Assembly: GCA_034440575.1 (NCBI GenBank)
Contig: JAOTOL010001570.1
Span: forward strand, 326,001-390,000
DNA length: 64,000 bases
Direction: 5' to 3'
Source of the DNA: Imbricaverruca yamaguchii
Lineage: Eukaryota; Arthropoda; Thecostraca; Neoverrucidae
Below, piece by piece: positions 1-13,286 of this stretch. The notes under the pieces were generated by a model. It was not told where the DNA came from, ran no database searches, and saw nothing but the letters and a program-made list of their open reading frames with translations. Position 1 is the stretch's first letter, and the number at the start of each line of letters is the position of its first letter. A program made the position numbers and the translations under genes.

Positions 1-600
1 TTTAATGCTATTCAGGCCATTAAAACTCGAAATATACTGAGAACGGGATGTCGAAATAGGCTTTGCTCACTTCATTTTGACCAGGAATCAGGTCTCTCGG
101 CGGTGGTTAATCAAACTGGAAACGTCACTTCTCTTCATATGGCTGCGTGTATGCCGAAGGGAACAATTCAATTTGAACATGCATATTACGAAAACAAAAG
201 TCCAAAATTGGTCGTTACCCCAGGTCACTGACCTCAAACAAATATCCCAATTATGCGTTTTGTTCACACCGCCTAGTTGTACCCACGCGCGAACTTTCAT
301 TTTAATATATTTTCATTTAGATGAGTTGTCGATCCTGAAGCATCTTTGGAGGTGATTCACTTTGATGTGAGCTAGGTCAATGACTTTACATGACCAGAGG
401 TTCAAACTTCCACATCGGCCGCGAAAAAAGAAGTGAAGAACGTATTGAAAATTTCGCTGCGCTCTGCGCGCCGTTATTTTATCGTGGAACAACGCTAGGG
501 AGAATGAAAAGACCTCCCCCGAGACGGGGCGGATCAATCAGCACAAAATGGGGTAAGATTCACTGCACGTGTTAATCAGACGTGCTGAAGAGCGTCCCAC
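1..600. repeat. Dispersed repeat fragment (also near 58.6-59.9 kb)
   Basis: Bases about 190-560 are recognisably similar, in the same order, to about 58,780-59,060 and 59,800-59,920. Shared pieces include a GGTCACTGAC block, a GAGCTAGGTCAATG block, a TTGCTGCGCT block and a C-rich stretch. This looks like two diverged copies of one interspersed element. No transposase or reverse transcriptase is visible in either copy. Short open frames here have no recognisable content. Confidence 0.5.
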
Positions 601-2689
601 CTCCCCGCAAGAGACTGCTCCCTCAACTCCGACCTCCAACCGCCAGCAAACTCGAAGTTACACAACACATTTGTTCGACTAATCGCCTCCAGGTCCAGAG
701 CAAGCCAGCAGCGGTCAGCGATCGCCGTTTGTCGATTACTGCACCACTGGAGGGGTGAGAGGGAACGTTTTTGTTCGCCCTGTACCCTGGAAGCTGGTCA
801 GAACGGAACGGCACCGGCCAGAGAACAAAAACACGGCGGCGGCCTCTGCTCGGTAATCCCGAGCGGACCCACATGGGGATGCGCTCGTGCTCGGAACAAA
901 AACCATGCTCACTGCTAATCCCATTAGAGGCAGATGGCTAGCGGGTGAGATACGGACTGGGTTTTGGAATTCATGACCAGGTCCGTACGATATGGATGCG
1001 CCGTCATCATTTACGATCTCTTGGTAAAACGAAACGACAAGTGTAACGGGCAGTGAATACAGCCTAATTGGGAAATGTGGGCATTCATTCAGCACGTCGT
1101 CATTGAGACATCCTCTTCGAGACATTGTTTGCTTCTGGCTACTGGCAGCTAGATTGTCGGGTTGGGATTGTTTTTGTGTGGCGCCAACAAGCATACGAAC
1201 ACTCAGATTGAGGTATAATAGTCACTTAGAACAGCTTTACGAATGCAAGATAGCAAGTGACAAGACGTAGAAGGTGCAAGATGAGGTCCCGATACTTTTT
1301 GCGTGCAAGTCACGACATCACAGCAGGTAGTCAACTCCATACCATGTCATTCGCAACTCCCTGCAAAAGAAAGAAAGGAGCACACGAAAGAGAGATAGGA
1401 GAGATCGAATAAGGGAGGAGAAGGGAGAGGGAAAAGGTTAAGCTCTCGAAACATCACTGCATGCCTCCCCTGAAATTTTCGACACACTTATCTATTCCCA
1501 GCTCACAACTGTCTCATCCTGACTTGGTAAGCTTTCGCAGTGCCGAATAACTTCCTGAACTCAGAGTGTAAGGGGATGAGGCCAACTAGCCCACCACTTA
1601 TGCCCCTTCGAGGGTGGATTCAGCGCTTGGAAGGGGGAAATTTTGATAGGCGAGAAAGCTCATCCAAGCATGAGAAAGCTCACCCCATCAAAATGAGGTC
1701 TCCGAAGCTAGGTCGATATGCTTCGATATTCTATGAAATAGACAAAGGCTATCGATTTGTATCTTTTTGTGAAAAACAAAACAAAACAAATTAGCGTCCA
1801 TCCAGGAGGCATGACATGGCTACGGAACCTTCGCTTTAAGTGCACACCCGTACCTGTATTGGATGCGTGAAGAAGTGTACTCTCCGCAAACTATTGAAAT
1901 AAGGTGAACAACTCCATTGAATCAAGGTGCTTTGGAGAGGTGCGGCTTCTCTTTGCGATCAACTTTGACGGAGGCATTCGGCCTATGGTGGTCGGCTGGT
2001 TCGTGACACGCGCCGCGGGCGCTACCAGCTGACCCGTGGTGAGCGCCGAGGTCAGGTCGGGTCTGGTGGAGCACGGTAGGCCAGTCTTGGTCACGACCGA
2101 TTGATTATCCTAAATTAGCCTTTTTTGGGACGTTGTGACGTTTTCTGGACGTTGCGATGTCATGCTTCGGTGCTTCTCCTGCTATTGACTTGAAACCTGA
2201 CACACTTTTCAGGTCACATGATATACTATTGCATACATTCCGATTAAATAAATGCATAACAGAACATTGTTCATGGTAAAACGTTCGCATTAATTTCAGG
2301 TTCCGTTACACCTTGAAACCTGCCCTGAAATCAATGAGTTGCATTTTTGCTACATGTTGTATTGTAGTTGTGTTACTATTCCAAAACTAGCATTGAGACG
2401 ATGTCTTGACCTGACTTTGGCCTGCCGTAGATACGGGAACATGATAAACTGGACCGCTAATTTCAATACAGTAAGCGCTTATCAAAAGGTATGCCAAATT
2501 TGAATTCTGTATTGTGAAAGGCTCGAAGCTGTCCGAAAATCTGAAGACGTGGAATTACTTTTTACGTGTTGCCAGACGCGTATTTGGATTGGCATCGGCA
2601 TTCAGCGGCTGGTTTATGATCGTTCGAATTAATTAACACTGAACACGCTGGAAGGAACTGCATAGGTTTCGCATTACCACTTTAACGGT
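601..2689. other. No gene recognised
   Basis: I see no coding region, RNA gene or clear repeat here. Bases about 1,370-1,440 are purine-rich (GGAGAGA-like runs). Open frames are short and look random. Confidence 0.5.
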
Positions 2690-4180
2690 CCAGGTTCAAC
2701 GTAGGCCAGTTCCTTCGGTCCCCTCCCATTTTTTTCCGTTTTCACCCAAACCTGCTAAAATCTAGTATCAAGCAATAGCATGTGGTGAACCATCTTACAA
2801 CATTTAAAATCGGTACATGTCAATGGCAAGCTTCTAGGTCAGAGGTCAGCTTCATTTCTCAGATAGCGATATTGAAGCAATATCGACCGAAAGCTAGGTT
2901 CGGTTGCTATTGCTTCAATTACCATCAAATGAGCGTCATTCGACGTGACTTGCTAAGCAGTATCAAAAAGCCAAGCAACCGAATTTTTGTCAAGAACAAA
3001 GGTCAAGCTTCGGTCGCCAATTTTTTATCAAACTTATCGAAATTTAGTATCAAGCAAAAACCTGTGGTGAATAGTCGAGCAGCATCTAAAACCGGAACAA
3101 ATCAAGGTCAAAGGTTTGATGGAATTCTTCCATGTCATCGCGTTGCGTTACTATGGCTTCAAATTGAAAAAAATGGATGTCCATCGTGTTGTGTCATTCG
3201 TGTTGTGTTGTGCAGTATCATGAAGTTGATATTTCGAAGTAATCTGGACGGGTCAAGGTTCGAGCTGATTTCTTCAGTCGTCTCACATATTTTTTTTTGT
3301 TCTCGCTCAAACCTACCCATCTCCATTTAAAACCGGGACATGTCAAGGTCAGATGTTTGATTGAGTTATTCGATTTCATCGCGTTTCGTCGCTATGGCTT
3401 CAATTTGCAAAAAAAAGTATGTTATTTGTGACAACGAATGGACAATCGTGACAATGGATGTAACATGACAGCTCATGGTGAGTCCTCGAACATTTTCGAA
3501 CGTTTTTAATCTGGGATATTTCAAGGTTAAATCTCATGGTCGAAGGCTAGTTTGAAATTTTCTAAGTACTTGCGATTCGTCGCTATGGTGTCAATTTACA
3601 CCAAGTGGGTGTCATTCGACGTGACTTGTGCTGTATTATAATATTACCAAATATAGCATTTCTAAGGTCAAAGGTCACACCGACTTCTTTGGTCGATTCG
3701 CATTTTTTTCTTCGCCATAACCTACCCACATCTGGTATCAAGCAATAGCCCGTGGTGCTCCTCGAATAGTATTTCAAACCGGGACATGTCAATGTCAAAC
3801 CACAAGACCGAAGGCTGGCTTCAATTGTTCGAAGTCCTCCCGCCGCATCGCTACATCTTCAATTTTCATCACGTGGTTATTCGATGTGCCGTGTGGTACT
3901 CTTTAGCAAATTGTTCAGAAATCCCATTAATTTTCAAAGTCAAAGATCGAACTCATTTCTTCGATCGTCCCGTGTTTCTTCGTTTCCTCCCAAAGCTACT
4001 CATGCTTGACATCAGGGGAAAGCTGGTCCGCAACCCTTGAGTAACATTTCAGCCCATTGCATATCAGATGAATCCTCAAGGTCAAAAGTTCGTTTAATTT
4101 TCAGAGTCCTCGCGTTTCGCAGTTGTGGCTTCTATTTGCATTATGTGGGTGTCGTTCGACGTGGCTTGCCGTACAGTATC
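2690..4180. repeat. Degenerate tandem array, unit roughly 280-350 bp
   Basis: About five diverged units repeat the same series of landmarks: a GTATCAAGCAATAGC-like word (near 2,766, 3,047 and 3,735), a GGACATGTCAAGGTC-like word, a CGTTTCGTCGCTATGG-like word, and a CATTCGACGTGACTTG-like word (near 2,937, 3,614 and 4,150). Another unit recurs at about 10,660-10,870. Period and order indicate an old satellite or an element that multiplied in tandem. Open frames in it do not resemble genes. Confidence 0.65.
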
Positions 4181-4998
4181 AGGATGCTTGGATGTCGAAA
4201 TAATTTCAAAGATGTCGAGGTCCGGCGTGTTTGCAATGATTGAGTGTAATAGGAATAGGAGGGTCATATCTATGTTTGTTTGCAGCCTTTGTATAAGCAA
4301 GCACTCGTATCCTATATGCCTAGGGGCCCCTCAAGAAATCCGTCATAACCTGTTCGGACGGTGCTCGCATCGCTGGTTTTAAGTTACGCTGCAACATTGC
4401 TGTTCCGGACATACAAAATATGTAACCTATTTCCAGTTTATCCGCTATCCGCTTACCGGTTCAATGGAAGTTGTCTAATGTGCAAGAGAAGCCAAACGTG
4501 AATGCGCAAAACTTTATAACTAGCCCGAGTTCATAACCGCGATAGAGCAATGTTGCAATCAGGTGCACAACCCAGGAAATGTCATGTAGGAACATGTCTG
4601 GAGGGGCGCCATTTCTTTCGAGCAGCCCCACTGTGAAAGCGCCTGATGTGGCGCCTCTGGCTGCAAAATTCGAGGGGGCGGGATGCACTCGGCCTTTCCT
4701 TCCAAGGGGTGCTTTTTTGTTTCATAGAGGCGCCGCAAGGTGACAAATTCGGGCGGTTGCACTGGAACCTTTTCAGAGGGACGCAATTTTCCCGCCCTGA
4801 AGGACGCCACCTTCCACGTGGGGGTGTGTACCCTCAGTTACAGACCCTTTATCCTCCCTGGCTGTCATTGCATCGAAATGTGTCCCCGTAAAACAGGAAA
4901 GCATGGGAAAGGAAATTGCATATTTGCTACCATGAAGCCATCGTTCGATATTTTATGTTTTTCCTGCTACAAGAGGGCTACGTTTAACATACTTTTAG
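3960..4998 (+). repeat. Dispersed ~1 kb repeat, copy 1
   Basis: This block aligns along its length with 10,660-11,712 at high but imperfect similarity. Shared words include ATCGAAATAATTTCAAAGAT-like, CACCTTCCACGTGGGGGT, TTGCATCGAAATGTGTCC and GGAAAGGAAATTGCATAT. It contains the last unit of the neighbouring tandem array at its 5' side, so the array and this element belong together. No coding capacity is recognised. Confidence 0.75.
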
Positions 4999-5064
4999 CC
5001 CTATATTAGCCCTAAAAGTATGTTATAGGGGGCTAGGTCGGCTAGGTCCCCCTATAACATACTT
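4986..5064. repeat. Cluster of overlapping perfect palindromes
   Basis: Word AACATACTTTTAG at 4,986 pairs with its complement at 5,012-5,024. The 17-mer at 5,016-5,032 pairs perfectly with 5,048-5,064. The middle arm can therefore pair with either neighbour, giving two mutually exclusive hairpins. It lies at the 3' end of repeat copy 1 and is absent from copy 2. Confidence 0.85.
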
Positions 5065-5080
5065 TTAGGCCGTATACTCC

Positions 5081-6229
5081 TAGCATACGGCGTTATCCTG
5101 TTCAAACTTACCGCGTCCCGGGTTTGTCCCCCAATTTCAAATCCGTGGTTACACCCATGCGCACAAGTTATGCTGATAAATAAAGACAGGCGGATCTTCC
5201 TCCCTTGATCGCAATTCTGAACATTGAAGATCACAATCCTCAGGAAATGAGGGGATTCAAAGCGCCACTAAAATGAAAAATCGTCGAAATTTAAACTGAT
5301 TGTCCTATATGCTAAGTCATGGTATTATGAAGTTACAACTGCAATGACGATGTAACATTATTTCATCCAGATTAAGCCATGGCAATTTTCATCACGCTAT
5401 GGCCCGTGATACATCAAAGATCAGCCCAAACGAGCTTGTTATCGATACCTCCGGCGGCACGGTGATGGCACGACAAGGACCTTGCTGTTGATCAAAGAAC
5501 ACAACACACAGACATTTCAAACCGTTGCCGGTCGATATAAAACGTGCGTCGCTCAACATCGTCCGTAATCGAATCTCGTGAAAAATGTCCGAGAATCATT
5601 TGCCGTTTGCCTCATGATGTTCACCCAGCATCCGCTGAAACAAAGTCGGTTGCAGATAATCATCATCTACCATGTATTGCTTGCATAAATCGGTTGGCGC
5701 CTTCATCATTACAACTTTCGGCCAGTGCAAAATAATAGAAGGACCATAAGATATCGAGGATGTGATTATTTAGTACATTTCCACCCACATCCATGATTGT
5801 ATCAAACAGTTTGAGAAGCATGCTGCCGCAACACTCCGACACATATTTATTTCCGTCCTGGAAGCACCTTTACATGGCATGATAATCCGAAGTGGTGACA
5901 TAACCGTTATCAATCCACATCGTTTGATGCCAATATTATGTTCAACCCTATTTCAATGTTCACACAAGAACAATACTTGCACAATCAATTGAGTAGATGT
6001 TGGCCAACGCGTATCTTCAATGCAAAAATTAAAAACAAATTTTCACTGAAGACGAGTGGGTAAAGTATACTTATTTCCCATTACATAGTTATTCTTATGA
6101 ACGCATTCGAATAACGTAGAGCCCAAGCTTCGTATTGGAACTGGACCGATAGATTAGCCTACTTTTCACTCATTACATGGCTGAGTGTGCTCAGCTAGAG
6201 GCTACCATGCCAAGGCACAGCTCAAGTCG
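5081..6229. other. No gene recognised
   Basis: AT-rich sequence without a recognisable gene or strong repeat. Confidence 0.45.
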
Positions 6230-6660
6230 ACCCGCTGCCGAACTTCACCTCACCTGACAGAATCTCCCCACCTGGTCCACGATCGCCGCTCTCCTTCTCG
6301 GACCGGGCGCGCGCCACGACAGCCCCGTCAGCTCCTCAGCTGGCCCACCTCAGCGGTCGGCAGGTGCACACCTGACCGGGGACGTTCGCCAGCGCCGCCA
6401 CACACCTGCTCGCGCGCCGGCCAGCCGGTGACTGCGGCCGCGCCGGCTGGCGGGCCGCGACCCCGACCGGAGCGGCCGGCCGCCGCCCAGCGCCGGGCAT
6501 CATCACTTCGGGAGGTCATGAATTATGTCCCCTGCTCGACGGTGCGCACAGACAAAGGGCTCGTCCCATGCAGCACCGAGCGCCGGCGCCTTCGCGCGCT
6601 CCCGGTGGAGAGGCGCCGACCGACCAGTGGGTTTGAGGAGCTGGGCCGGAGGTGAAAGAG
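6230..6660. other. CpG-rich island, no recognised exon
   Basis: A sharply bounded GC- and CpG-rich stretch in AT-rich surroundings. A 156-codon open frame crosses it but has Pro/Arg/Ala-rich content typical of random GC-rich DNA and resembles no family I know. It could be a promoter or an unannotated first exon. Confidence 0.4.
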
Positions 6661-7890
6661 CGTCGGCACGAAAATCAAACAACAATTCATATTAGCAAGA
6701 CACTATTATATAAGTCAGCTTATCTGAACATCCACACCCTGAGTGATTTCCTCGAACAATTGCAGCACACAATTCCGACTTGCTAATTGATATCTCTTTC
6801 GAAATGAGGGTTTTGCTCCATGCACTCATGTTGCATAATGGTACCGTAGCTTGAACTGTTCTGAAGGTACACACTCATTGTGATTCCTTGTGAGTAGGAT
6901 AATAGTGCGAGGTGAGTAGAATAATGTGATTCCTTGTGAGTAGAATAAAAGTTTGAACCACCTTACGTCGAGTTGGCGCCACGATGTACTTCTGATCAGA
7001 TTTGTTGCCTTGTTCACAGAAAATTACATTTTCTTCTTTTCATTTTCCTATAGTTTCCATGCCAATGTTGTATATTATTGCATCTTCGTCTGTTTTCGAT
7101 CTGAATTTTTGCAACATTCATTATTATTGTCTTTGGTTCGCGTAAGCAATGGTGAGTTTTGGTGTCTGCAATTGTTGCAAAACGAAATGAACATTTCTTA
7201 GCGAACCAAGTGCGTTATCTGATAATTTAGTAGTATTTGCCAAAACGCTGGGGCAAGCTTTGCAGTAGCTTTTCTTCTTAGCTAGATATAGAGATGCCGG
7301 GAAGGACAAGACGTAACTTCATCCTGGTTCCTTGCTGAACCATCAACCCTTGCCAGTTATTAAATTATTAAATTTTGGTGGAATTTGACACCTGGCCGAA
7401 ACTTTCTTACATCTCTGCTCATTAGATATCTGCATCCTTCAATGAAAACACCTTGTGCCGTTCGCTCATTCACCAAGCACACCTTGCAATGATAGGTATC
7501 GAATTTCGGAAACGTAAACCCAGGAACTTTGCTTCAGGTCAAGTCAGCCACCTGATGTCACGGCCAAATGCACGAAATTTTGGGCCAATCTTCTTATTGT
7601 TTGACATGCTTGATCTACCAACATCAGCACGCATACCTTAGTATGCGCGCAGAACAATCAGGAAAAGTTCCTCGTTGAATTTGCTTGAACTCCGTCAAAT
7701 GACCTCAGGTCCGGTCACGATAAAGTGCACAATGTGGGCTAAGCCAATGCAGATACGGTTATTTATGGTATATTTCGAGTTGTCTTAGTCTAACTAGGGT
7801 CAAAGTTGCATTGTATGACCTAAGTTACCGTAATATGAGAGCATAAAATGCTACGGAAAAAGAAAGGAAAAAAATCTGAACTTGTTCAGG
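6661..7890. other. No gene recognised
   Basis: AT-rich intergenic sequence. A short GATTCCTTGTGAGTAG word is repeated at about 6,880 and 6,928. Nothing else is supported. Confidence 0.45.
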
Positions 7891-8240
7891 CCTTTTCCGA
7901 TGGCACCCCGTTCGTTTTCGTGGAACACTTAGTTTAAAATGGCAATTCTGGACGACCAGCACGTCCCGGTCGTCCGCACCAGAACGCGTTCGTCAGAGTT
8001 CAGCTGCCGGCGTTTGACGAGGCCGACGTTGACACGTGGACTGCCACGCGTGGCAACCCGACGCTGGACGCGGCCATTACGGTTCACATCGCCATGGTTC
8101 GCAGAGCACTGCTTCCACCGTACCAATTCCGCACGTTGGCCGCGGCGTCGCCGCTGGCAGCCGTATCTGTGTCCAGCCAAAGAGTTGCTTGCGGAGGAGA
8201 CGAGACGGCAGCTAAATGTTGCCGCTAGGCCGCAGTAAAT
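7891..8240 (+). pseudogene. Possible retroelement gag remnant
   Basis: From about 7,969 the + strand frame containing VQLPAFDEADVDTW resembles the start of Gypsy-type gag proteins, which often open with a short 'xLPPFxxxDxxxWF' motif. GC and CpG content rise abruptly at about 7,930 and fall at about 8,240. The next ~70 residues remain open but are not recognisable. The preceding 40 bases (7,893-7,935) match 59,726-59,765. No protease or polymerase follows. Identification is tentative. Confidence 0.3.
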
Positions 8241-10640
8241 CCTGTCTCCACTGACAATTAGGATCCGCGAGTGTCACGGCGAAGGCCTTGACGAACTCCA
8301 TTGTATGATAGTGGACCTCTTAGGAAGTCACACTAACTACGCGTGGATGGACGACGTGGCTTGGATGTTGTGACATCATCACATAGTGTACACAGCTAAA
8401 CTTCCGGCAGGAGCCCCCGAATGCAGGGTTCGCTAAGCCAACTGCTCCCCTCCAAGTTGCTGAAGGCCCTGAATTCCTCGTCCTTTCCCGTCGTCTTTTG
8501 ACCAAAATATGACTGGAGTCGTTATGTCCTCGATAGCAGTTGAATACCTTACGCTTTGTGCGTGCATGGTTGTAGTATTAATGTGGGCTACCGTGGTGAT
8601 CCCTTCACGGGCCACCGTACCTCCCATGTGACTTCCCGTTCAGAATCTCCTTGTGCTGCCGAAATGGCACCAGTGCGAGCTGCTCACGTTCAGCCCTGTC
8701 ATGGGCTCGTTGTGGGCTGCCCCCGATGGCCCCGCACTACGTAGCCACCAAGCTTCCGATGCGACTTACGGCGCAGGATGTGCGTGGGCCGCCTGGACCG
8801 GGTCCTCGTTTTAACCCACATAGCGCCATCGCTGGCCTATCGCATAGTCGTTTGCTGGGTCAGCACCGTGAGTCGATTTCAGCACCGCTGAGTGTAGAAG
8901 CATTGTAGGGTAAGAAACGTTGTATGCTATTTAACAAATATATATTAATATTTGTGCACTCGTCCACGACACATTTTCAATTCTGAACCGTCTTGTGCGT
9001 TGTATTTAACTTTATGCGATACATGTTCAGCACCAAGCTTATAGATTACGCAGAATTTAAACTGCTAAAATAGCGGCAAGAATATGTTGCAAATCCATTT
9101 GACAATGACACTGTTCTGTGTTTGTTTCTGCTTGTTGATTTTCACGGTGTTGATTTTTGTTTTGTGAAATATTCATCCGATGATGAAAATTCCAAATTAT
9201 TGCATCAACTCTATATGAGAGCTGTGCACCAGAACTCATTACTCTGGAATATTTTACATCACAAGCCCTCAGAGGCGGTTCCGATAATTGTGAAATCTGC
9301 CCCGGAAGAGGCGCGGCTGATTCATCGAATGTCAGGAGAGGGATGGATGGCTCCCTCGTCTAACCAATTTTTAACGAAAGGCGCTTCTCAGAGGCCGATC
9401 CAGGAGTTGTCATGAGGGGCACTTATCTGGAGTAGCACCATACTCTTCAAGACACTCCGCTACGAATATCCCAGGAAGGTCGCCATCCGCTGAAAATTCG
9501 TTGAGTGGAAGTGGAAGAGGGTACACTCGCGAGCATACTAAAGAGGGCCTTTTCCCGTGACGGGGAAGGGGACTTTCCAGATAAAAAGACGCCACAATTC
9601 GATTGTGAGCGGCACATTCGTCAACGCACTCATCTTGTTGCATCCCCTGGTCGCTCTGAGAGAAAAGGGCGTCCTGCGGAAGGGGAAAGACACTCAAGCA
9701 TGCCCGAGTGCATCTGCCGCTCCTCCTAACGACTTCTTTTAAAGCCCAAGATACTCCCTCCAGGGACTCTTGCAATGGCGCCCCTCCGAGAAAACGCCAC
9801 TTCTGCGAACAAGTGCCTCATGGCAATTGCCGGATCTGTCCCTGGCGAAATGATACCTTTGAGGGAATAATCATATCTCGTAGTTGGTTTGGTTGTTCGG
9901 TTGTAGATAATACGAATGTAAGTTTGTATGCCTATCCATAAGCTGTCTCCAATCTGAGGGTTGCCATCATCGTTTAGTGCTTAAATTACGTGAACACAAA
10001 TGCTGCTCGTCGTGATCGGTGTCAGTGGGGATCACGCATCTGGAGAACCAGAATAGGGTTCCCCTGAATTTGAGTGCCCCTACCACGGTTTCCTCTTGTA
10101 CATCGTGGATATGGTGGTGGGGGCGTGGAAATGTTCTGACTGCAATGCAAGTAGCATCGTCCCATATAGGTGGCGTTAGTCTTCGCGAATTTCGTGGCGT
10201 CCGACGGCTTTTCACGAGGGCTTCAGCAAGCAGAGGGCCCTGAGCCAACGGAGAGCGCTCCTGATTAGTCAACAGATCCAAATCACTTAAAAAGAGTCAG
10301 TCTGCCAAGAGCTCTTAAACATGTGTGCAGCTCTTATGAAAATCCCGTGTGCGCCTTGCCACCAAAAACCCTTCATATTGGCTTGGGACTCTCCGTCAGT
10401 TCGCTAAATCTCTCATTCGGCTCCGGAGCCATCTTTTGTGGGTTAGATACTATTGCTGGTCGGGTCCGCTTCATCAGCCCGGGGACTCCTAAAAAAAAAT
10501 TGGGAGCCTCCGCCGGCCTAGAGGCCCTTCACGTTTGCTCGGATTGCAGCCCTCAGCATCTGCCCGCGAAAATCCTTCGTCGACCCAATGGCTCTTTTCA
10601 TCGGCTCGACAACCTTCCCGAACGACCGAAGAAATGAGTT
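8241..10640. other. No gene recognised
   Basis: Mixed-composition sequence, somewhat GC-richer at 8,580-8,900. Open frames of up to 121 codons (for example on the - strand at 9,410-9,775) carry no motif I recognise. Confidence 0.4.
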
Positions 10641-10659
10641 CGGCGAAAAGGCCGAACTC

Positions 10660-11712
10660 ATTTTTTTGGTCGCCCCACGTTTCTTCGTTGTTTCCCAAAG
10701 CTACCCATTGATTGGTATCAAGAGATAGCCCGTGGGAAACTCTGAAGTAACATTTCAACCCGAGACATGTCAGATCAAGGTGAAAGGTTAGTTTAATTGT
10801 CAGAGTTCTTGCGTTTCGTGGCTATGGTTTCAATTTGCATTAAGTGGGCGTCATTCAACGTGGCTTGTCGCAACGTATCAGAATGTTCAGATATCGAAAT
10901 AATTTCAAAGATGTCGAAGGTCCGGCGTGTTTGCAATGGTTGAGCGTAGTAGGAATAGGAGGGTCAGATCTATGTTTGCTTTGTGATAGCAAGCACTCGT
11001 ATCCTATATGACTAGGGGCTCCAGAAGAAAGCCGTGATAACCTGCTCAGACGGTGCTTTCATCGCTGGTTTTTAACTTCCGCTGTCACATTGCTGTTCCG
11101 GACACATCAAATATATAACTTTTTTCAGTTTGTCCGCTTTCCGCTTAATGGTTGAACGGAAGTTGTCAAATTTACGAGAGAAGCTACACGTGAATGCGCA
11201 CAATTTTATAATTAGCCCGAGTTCATAACCGTGAGAGAGGAATGTTGTTATCAGGTGTAAAACCCAGGAATTGTCCTATGGGCACCTGTCTTGAGAGGCG
11301 CCATTTCAGTTATTTGTAGCGGCGCCACTGTTAAATCGCCTGAAGGTGCGCCTCTGGCTGCAAAATTCGAGGGGATGGGTTGCGCTCGGCCCTTCCCCAG
11401 AGGGTGTCTTTTCTTCCAAGGGGGTGCCTTTTTATTTCATAGAGGCACCTCAGGCTGAAAAATTCGAGCGGGTACACTGGAACATTTTCAAAGGGACGCA
11501 TTTTCCCGACCTGGGGGACACCACCTTCCACGTGGGGGTTGCCATTCCTCAGTTCCAAACCCTTTATCCTTCCTAGTTTTCATTGCATCGAAATGTGTCC
11601 TCCTAAAACAGAAAAGCATGGGAAAGGAAATTGCATATTCATATTTGCTACCATAAAGCCATCGTCTGATATTTTATGTTTGTCCTGTTACAAGAGGGCG
11701 ACGTTCAACATA
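10660..11712 (+). repeat. Dispersed ~1 kb repeat, copy 2
   Basis: Same orientation as the copy at 3,960-4,998 and colinear with it, with small insertions and deletions. Its 5' part contains one unit of the 280-350 bp array described at 2.7-4.2 kb. Confidence 0.75.
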
Positions 11713-12289
11713 CTTACATCATTGCTCTATGGTGATCGTGAAATCGGGTGCAGCATGTACGACATACAACTAGACGTTCATAGGTAGCGAGAAGTAGTGA
11801 AGCTTGTTAATTTTCTTCGAGCATTTAGTCTCCAAAATATTATTTTCAACAATGGGAAATCAACAACTGAAACACACTCAACATCGAATTGAAGTGTCTG
11901 AAAATGCCATTCAAAAGAAGTGGCTGAATTCCAGATTTGTTTTCGCTGGAGGGGAATGGAGGGGAGGGGAGGCGAACGATGCGGGGCTAAGTCCGTCTAT
12001 CTTGTTCAAACTTACCGCGTACTGGGATGGTTCCCCCAATTTCGGATCCGTGGTTACACCCATGGGTATATGTTTGTATGGATGTCTGCTTGTCTCACCT
12101 GCGTATGTATGTATCAACCATTTTCGCCACGCTCCTTGTTTGCCTGCGTGTCATCTTTCGTCTCTTCCTTCTTGATATAACCGGATGCCACATAAGCCGG
12201 ATTAACGTGGCCCTTTCTTTAACATAAGAAATTTACGTCTGTCAAACTAGCAACAGGTTCACATGGATATCGAGATTGATATTAGCTGT

Positions 12290-13210
12290 GACGACGGACT
12301 CTCCCGATCTCCTTAAAAAAAAATTGCGCACAGGTAGAAATTGACGCACTGATCATCATGAGCGTAAAAGCTAAGAGAGGCGTCCATCAACAGCTGAGAT
12401 ATTCAACGTCAAATGTCAGGGTCCATGAGGTCGGACTCTTCAGATTCTCTTCAAAATTGGCACACGGGTAGAACTCGACCCACTAAACATCTTGAGCATA
12501 AAAGCTAAGAGGGGCGTTCATAAACATCTGGATTGCTTTGGTCAAAATGTGTCCCGGTGCAAAGTTTCAGCAATTATATAATTGCTGGATTATTGCACCG
12601 TGAGACGGTCTGACCAGAATAATCCAGCTGTTTATGAACGCCCCTCTTAGCTTCTATGCTCAAGATGATCAGTGCATCGGGTACTACATGTGGACACATT
12701 TTTAAGGAAATCAGAGCAGTCCGATCTCAATGACCGGTGACCTTTGACAACAAACATCTCCATAGTGTTTTGTAATACGGCTTCTTGATTGTGATCCTGA
12801 TAATCGGGGTACCAAGCTCTATCAGTATGCTTGTGTTCACGATGTTCCACTGTTAGATATCGAATATCGATCTAGCTTGACGTGCGGATTGATAGTCGTT
12901 TCGTGCGTATATATAATTTCTGAATATTTGCACTGGGAGAAGTTTTGACCGGAATAATCCAGCTGTTTATGAACGCCTCCCTTAGCATTTATGCTCGTGA
13001 TGATAAGTACATCGATTACTATCCGTGAGTCAATTTTGAAGTGGATCTGAAGAGTCCGACCACAATGACCACGACCTTTAACTTTGAATATCTATGCTGT
13101 TTATCAACACACCTCTTAGCTTTTACACTCACGCTGATCAGTGCCTCGAGTTCTACCTTTGTGCAAATTTTGAAGGAGATTGAAAGAGTCCGCTCTCCCG
13201 GCCAATATCA
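12290..13210. repeat. Inverted repeat cluster of a ~150 bp unit
   Basis: The unit, marked by the words AGCATAAAAGCTAAGAGGGG and GCGTTCATAAACA, occurs about twice in + orientation (12,330-12,530). It occurs about three times in - orientation (12,620-12,720, 12,955-13,060 and 13,085-13,200), around an axis near 12,570. This is an imperfect palindrome several hundred bases long per arm. No open frame is associated. Confidence 0.7.
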
Positions 13211-13286
13211 ATTTAAATATCAATGTGAACGTGTTGCTAGTTTCACGTACGTAACAAATCCTCAGAAGACACTTTTCCTCGACAGC

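Noticed and set aside
6185..6655. 156-codon + strand frame
   Set aside because: Compositional frame in a CpG-rich patch. No homology recognised and no splice or promoter evidence.
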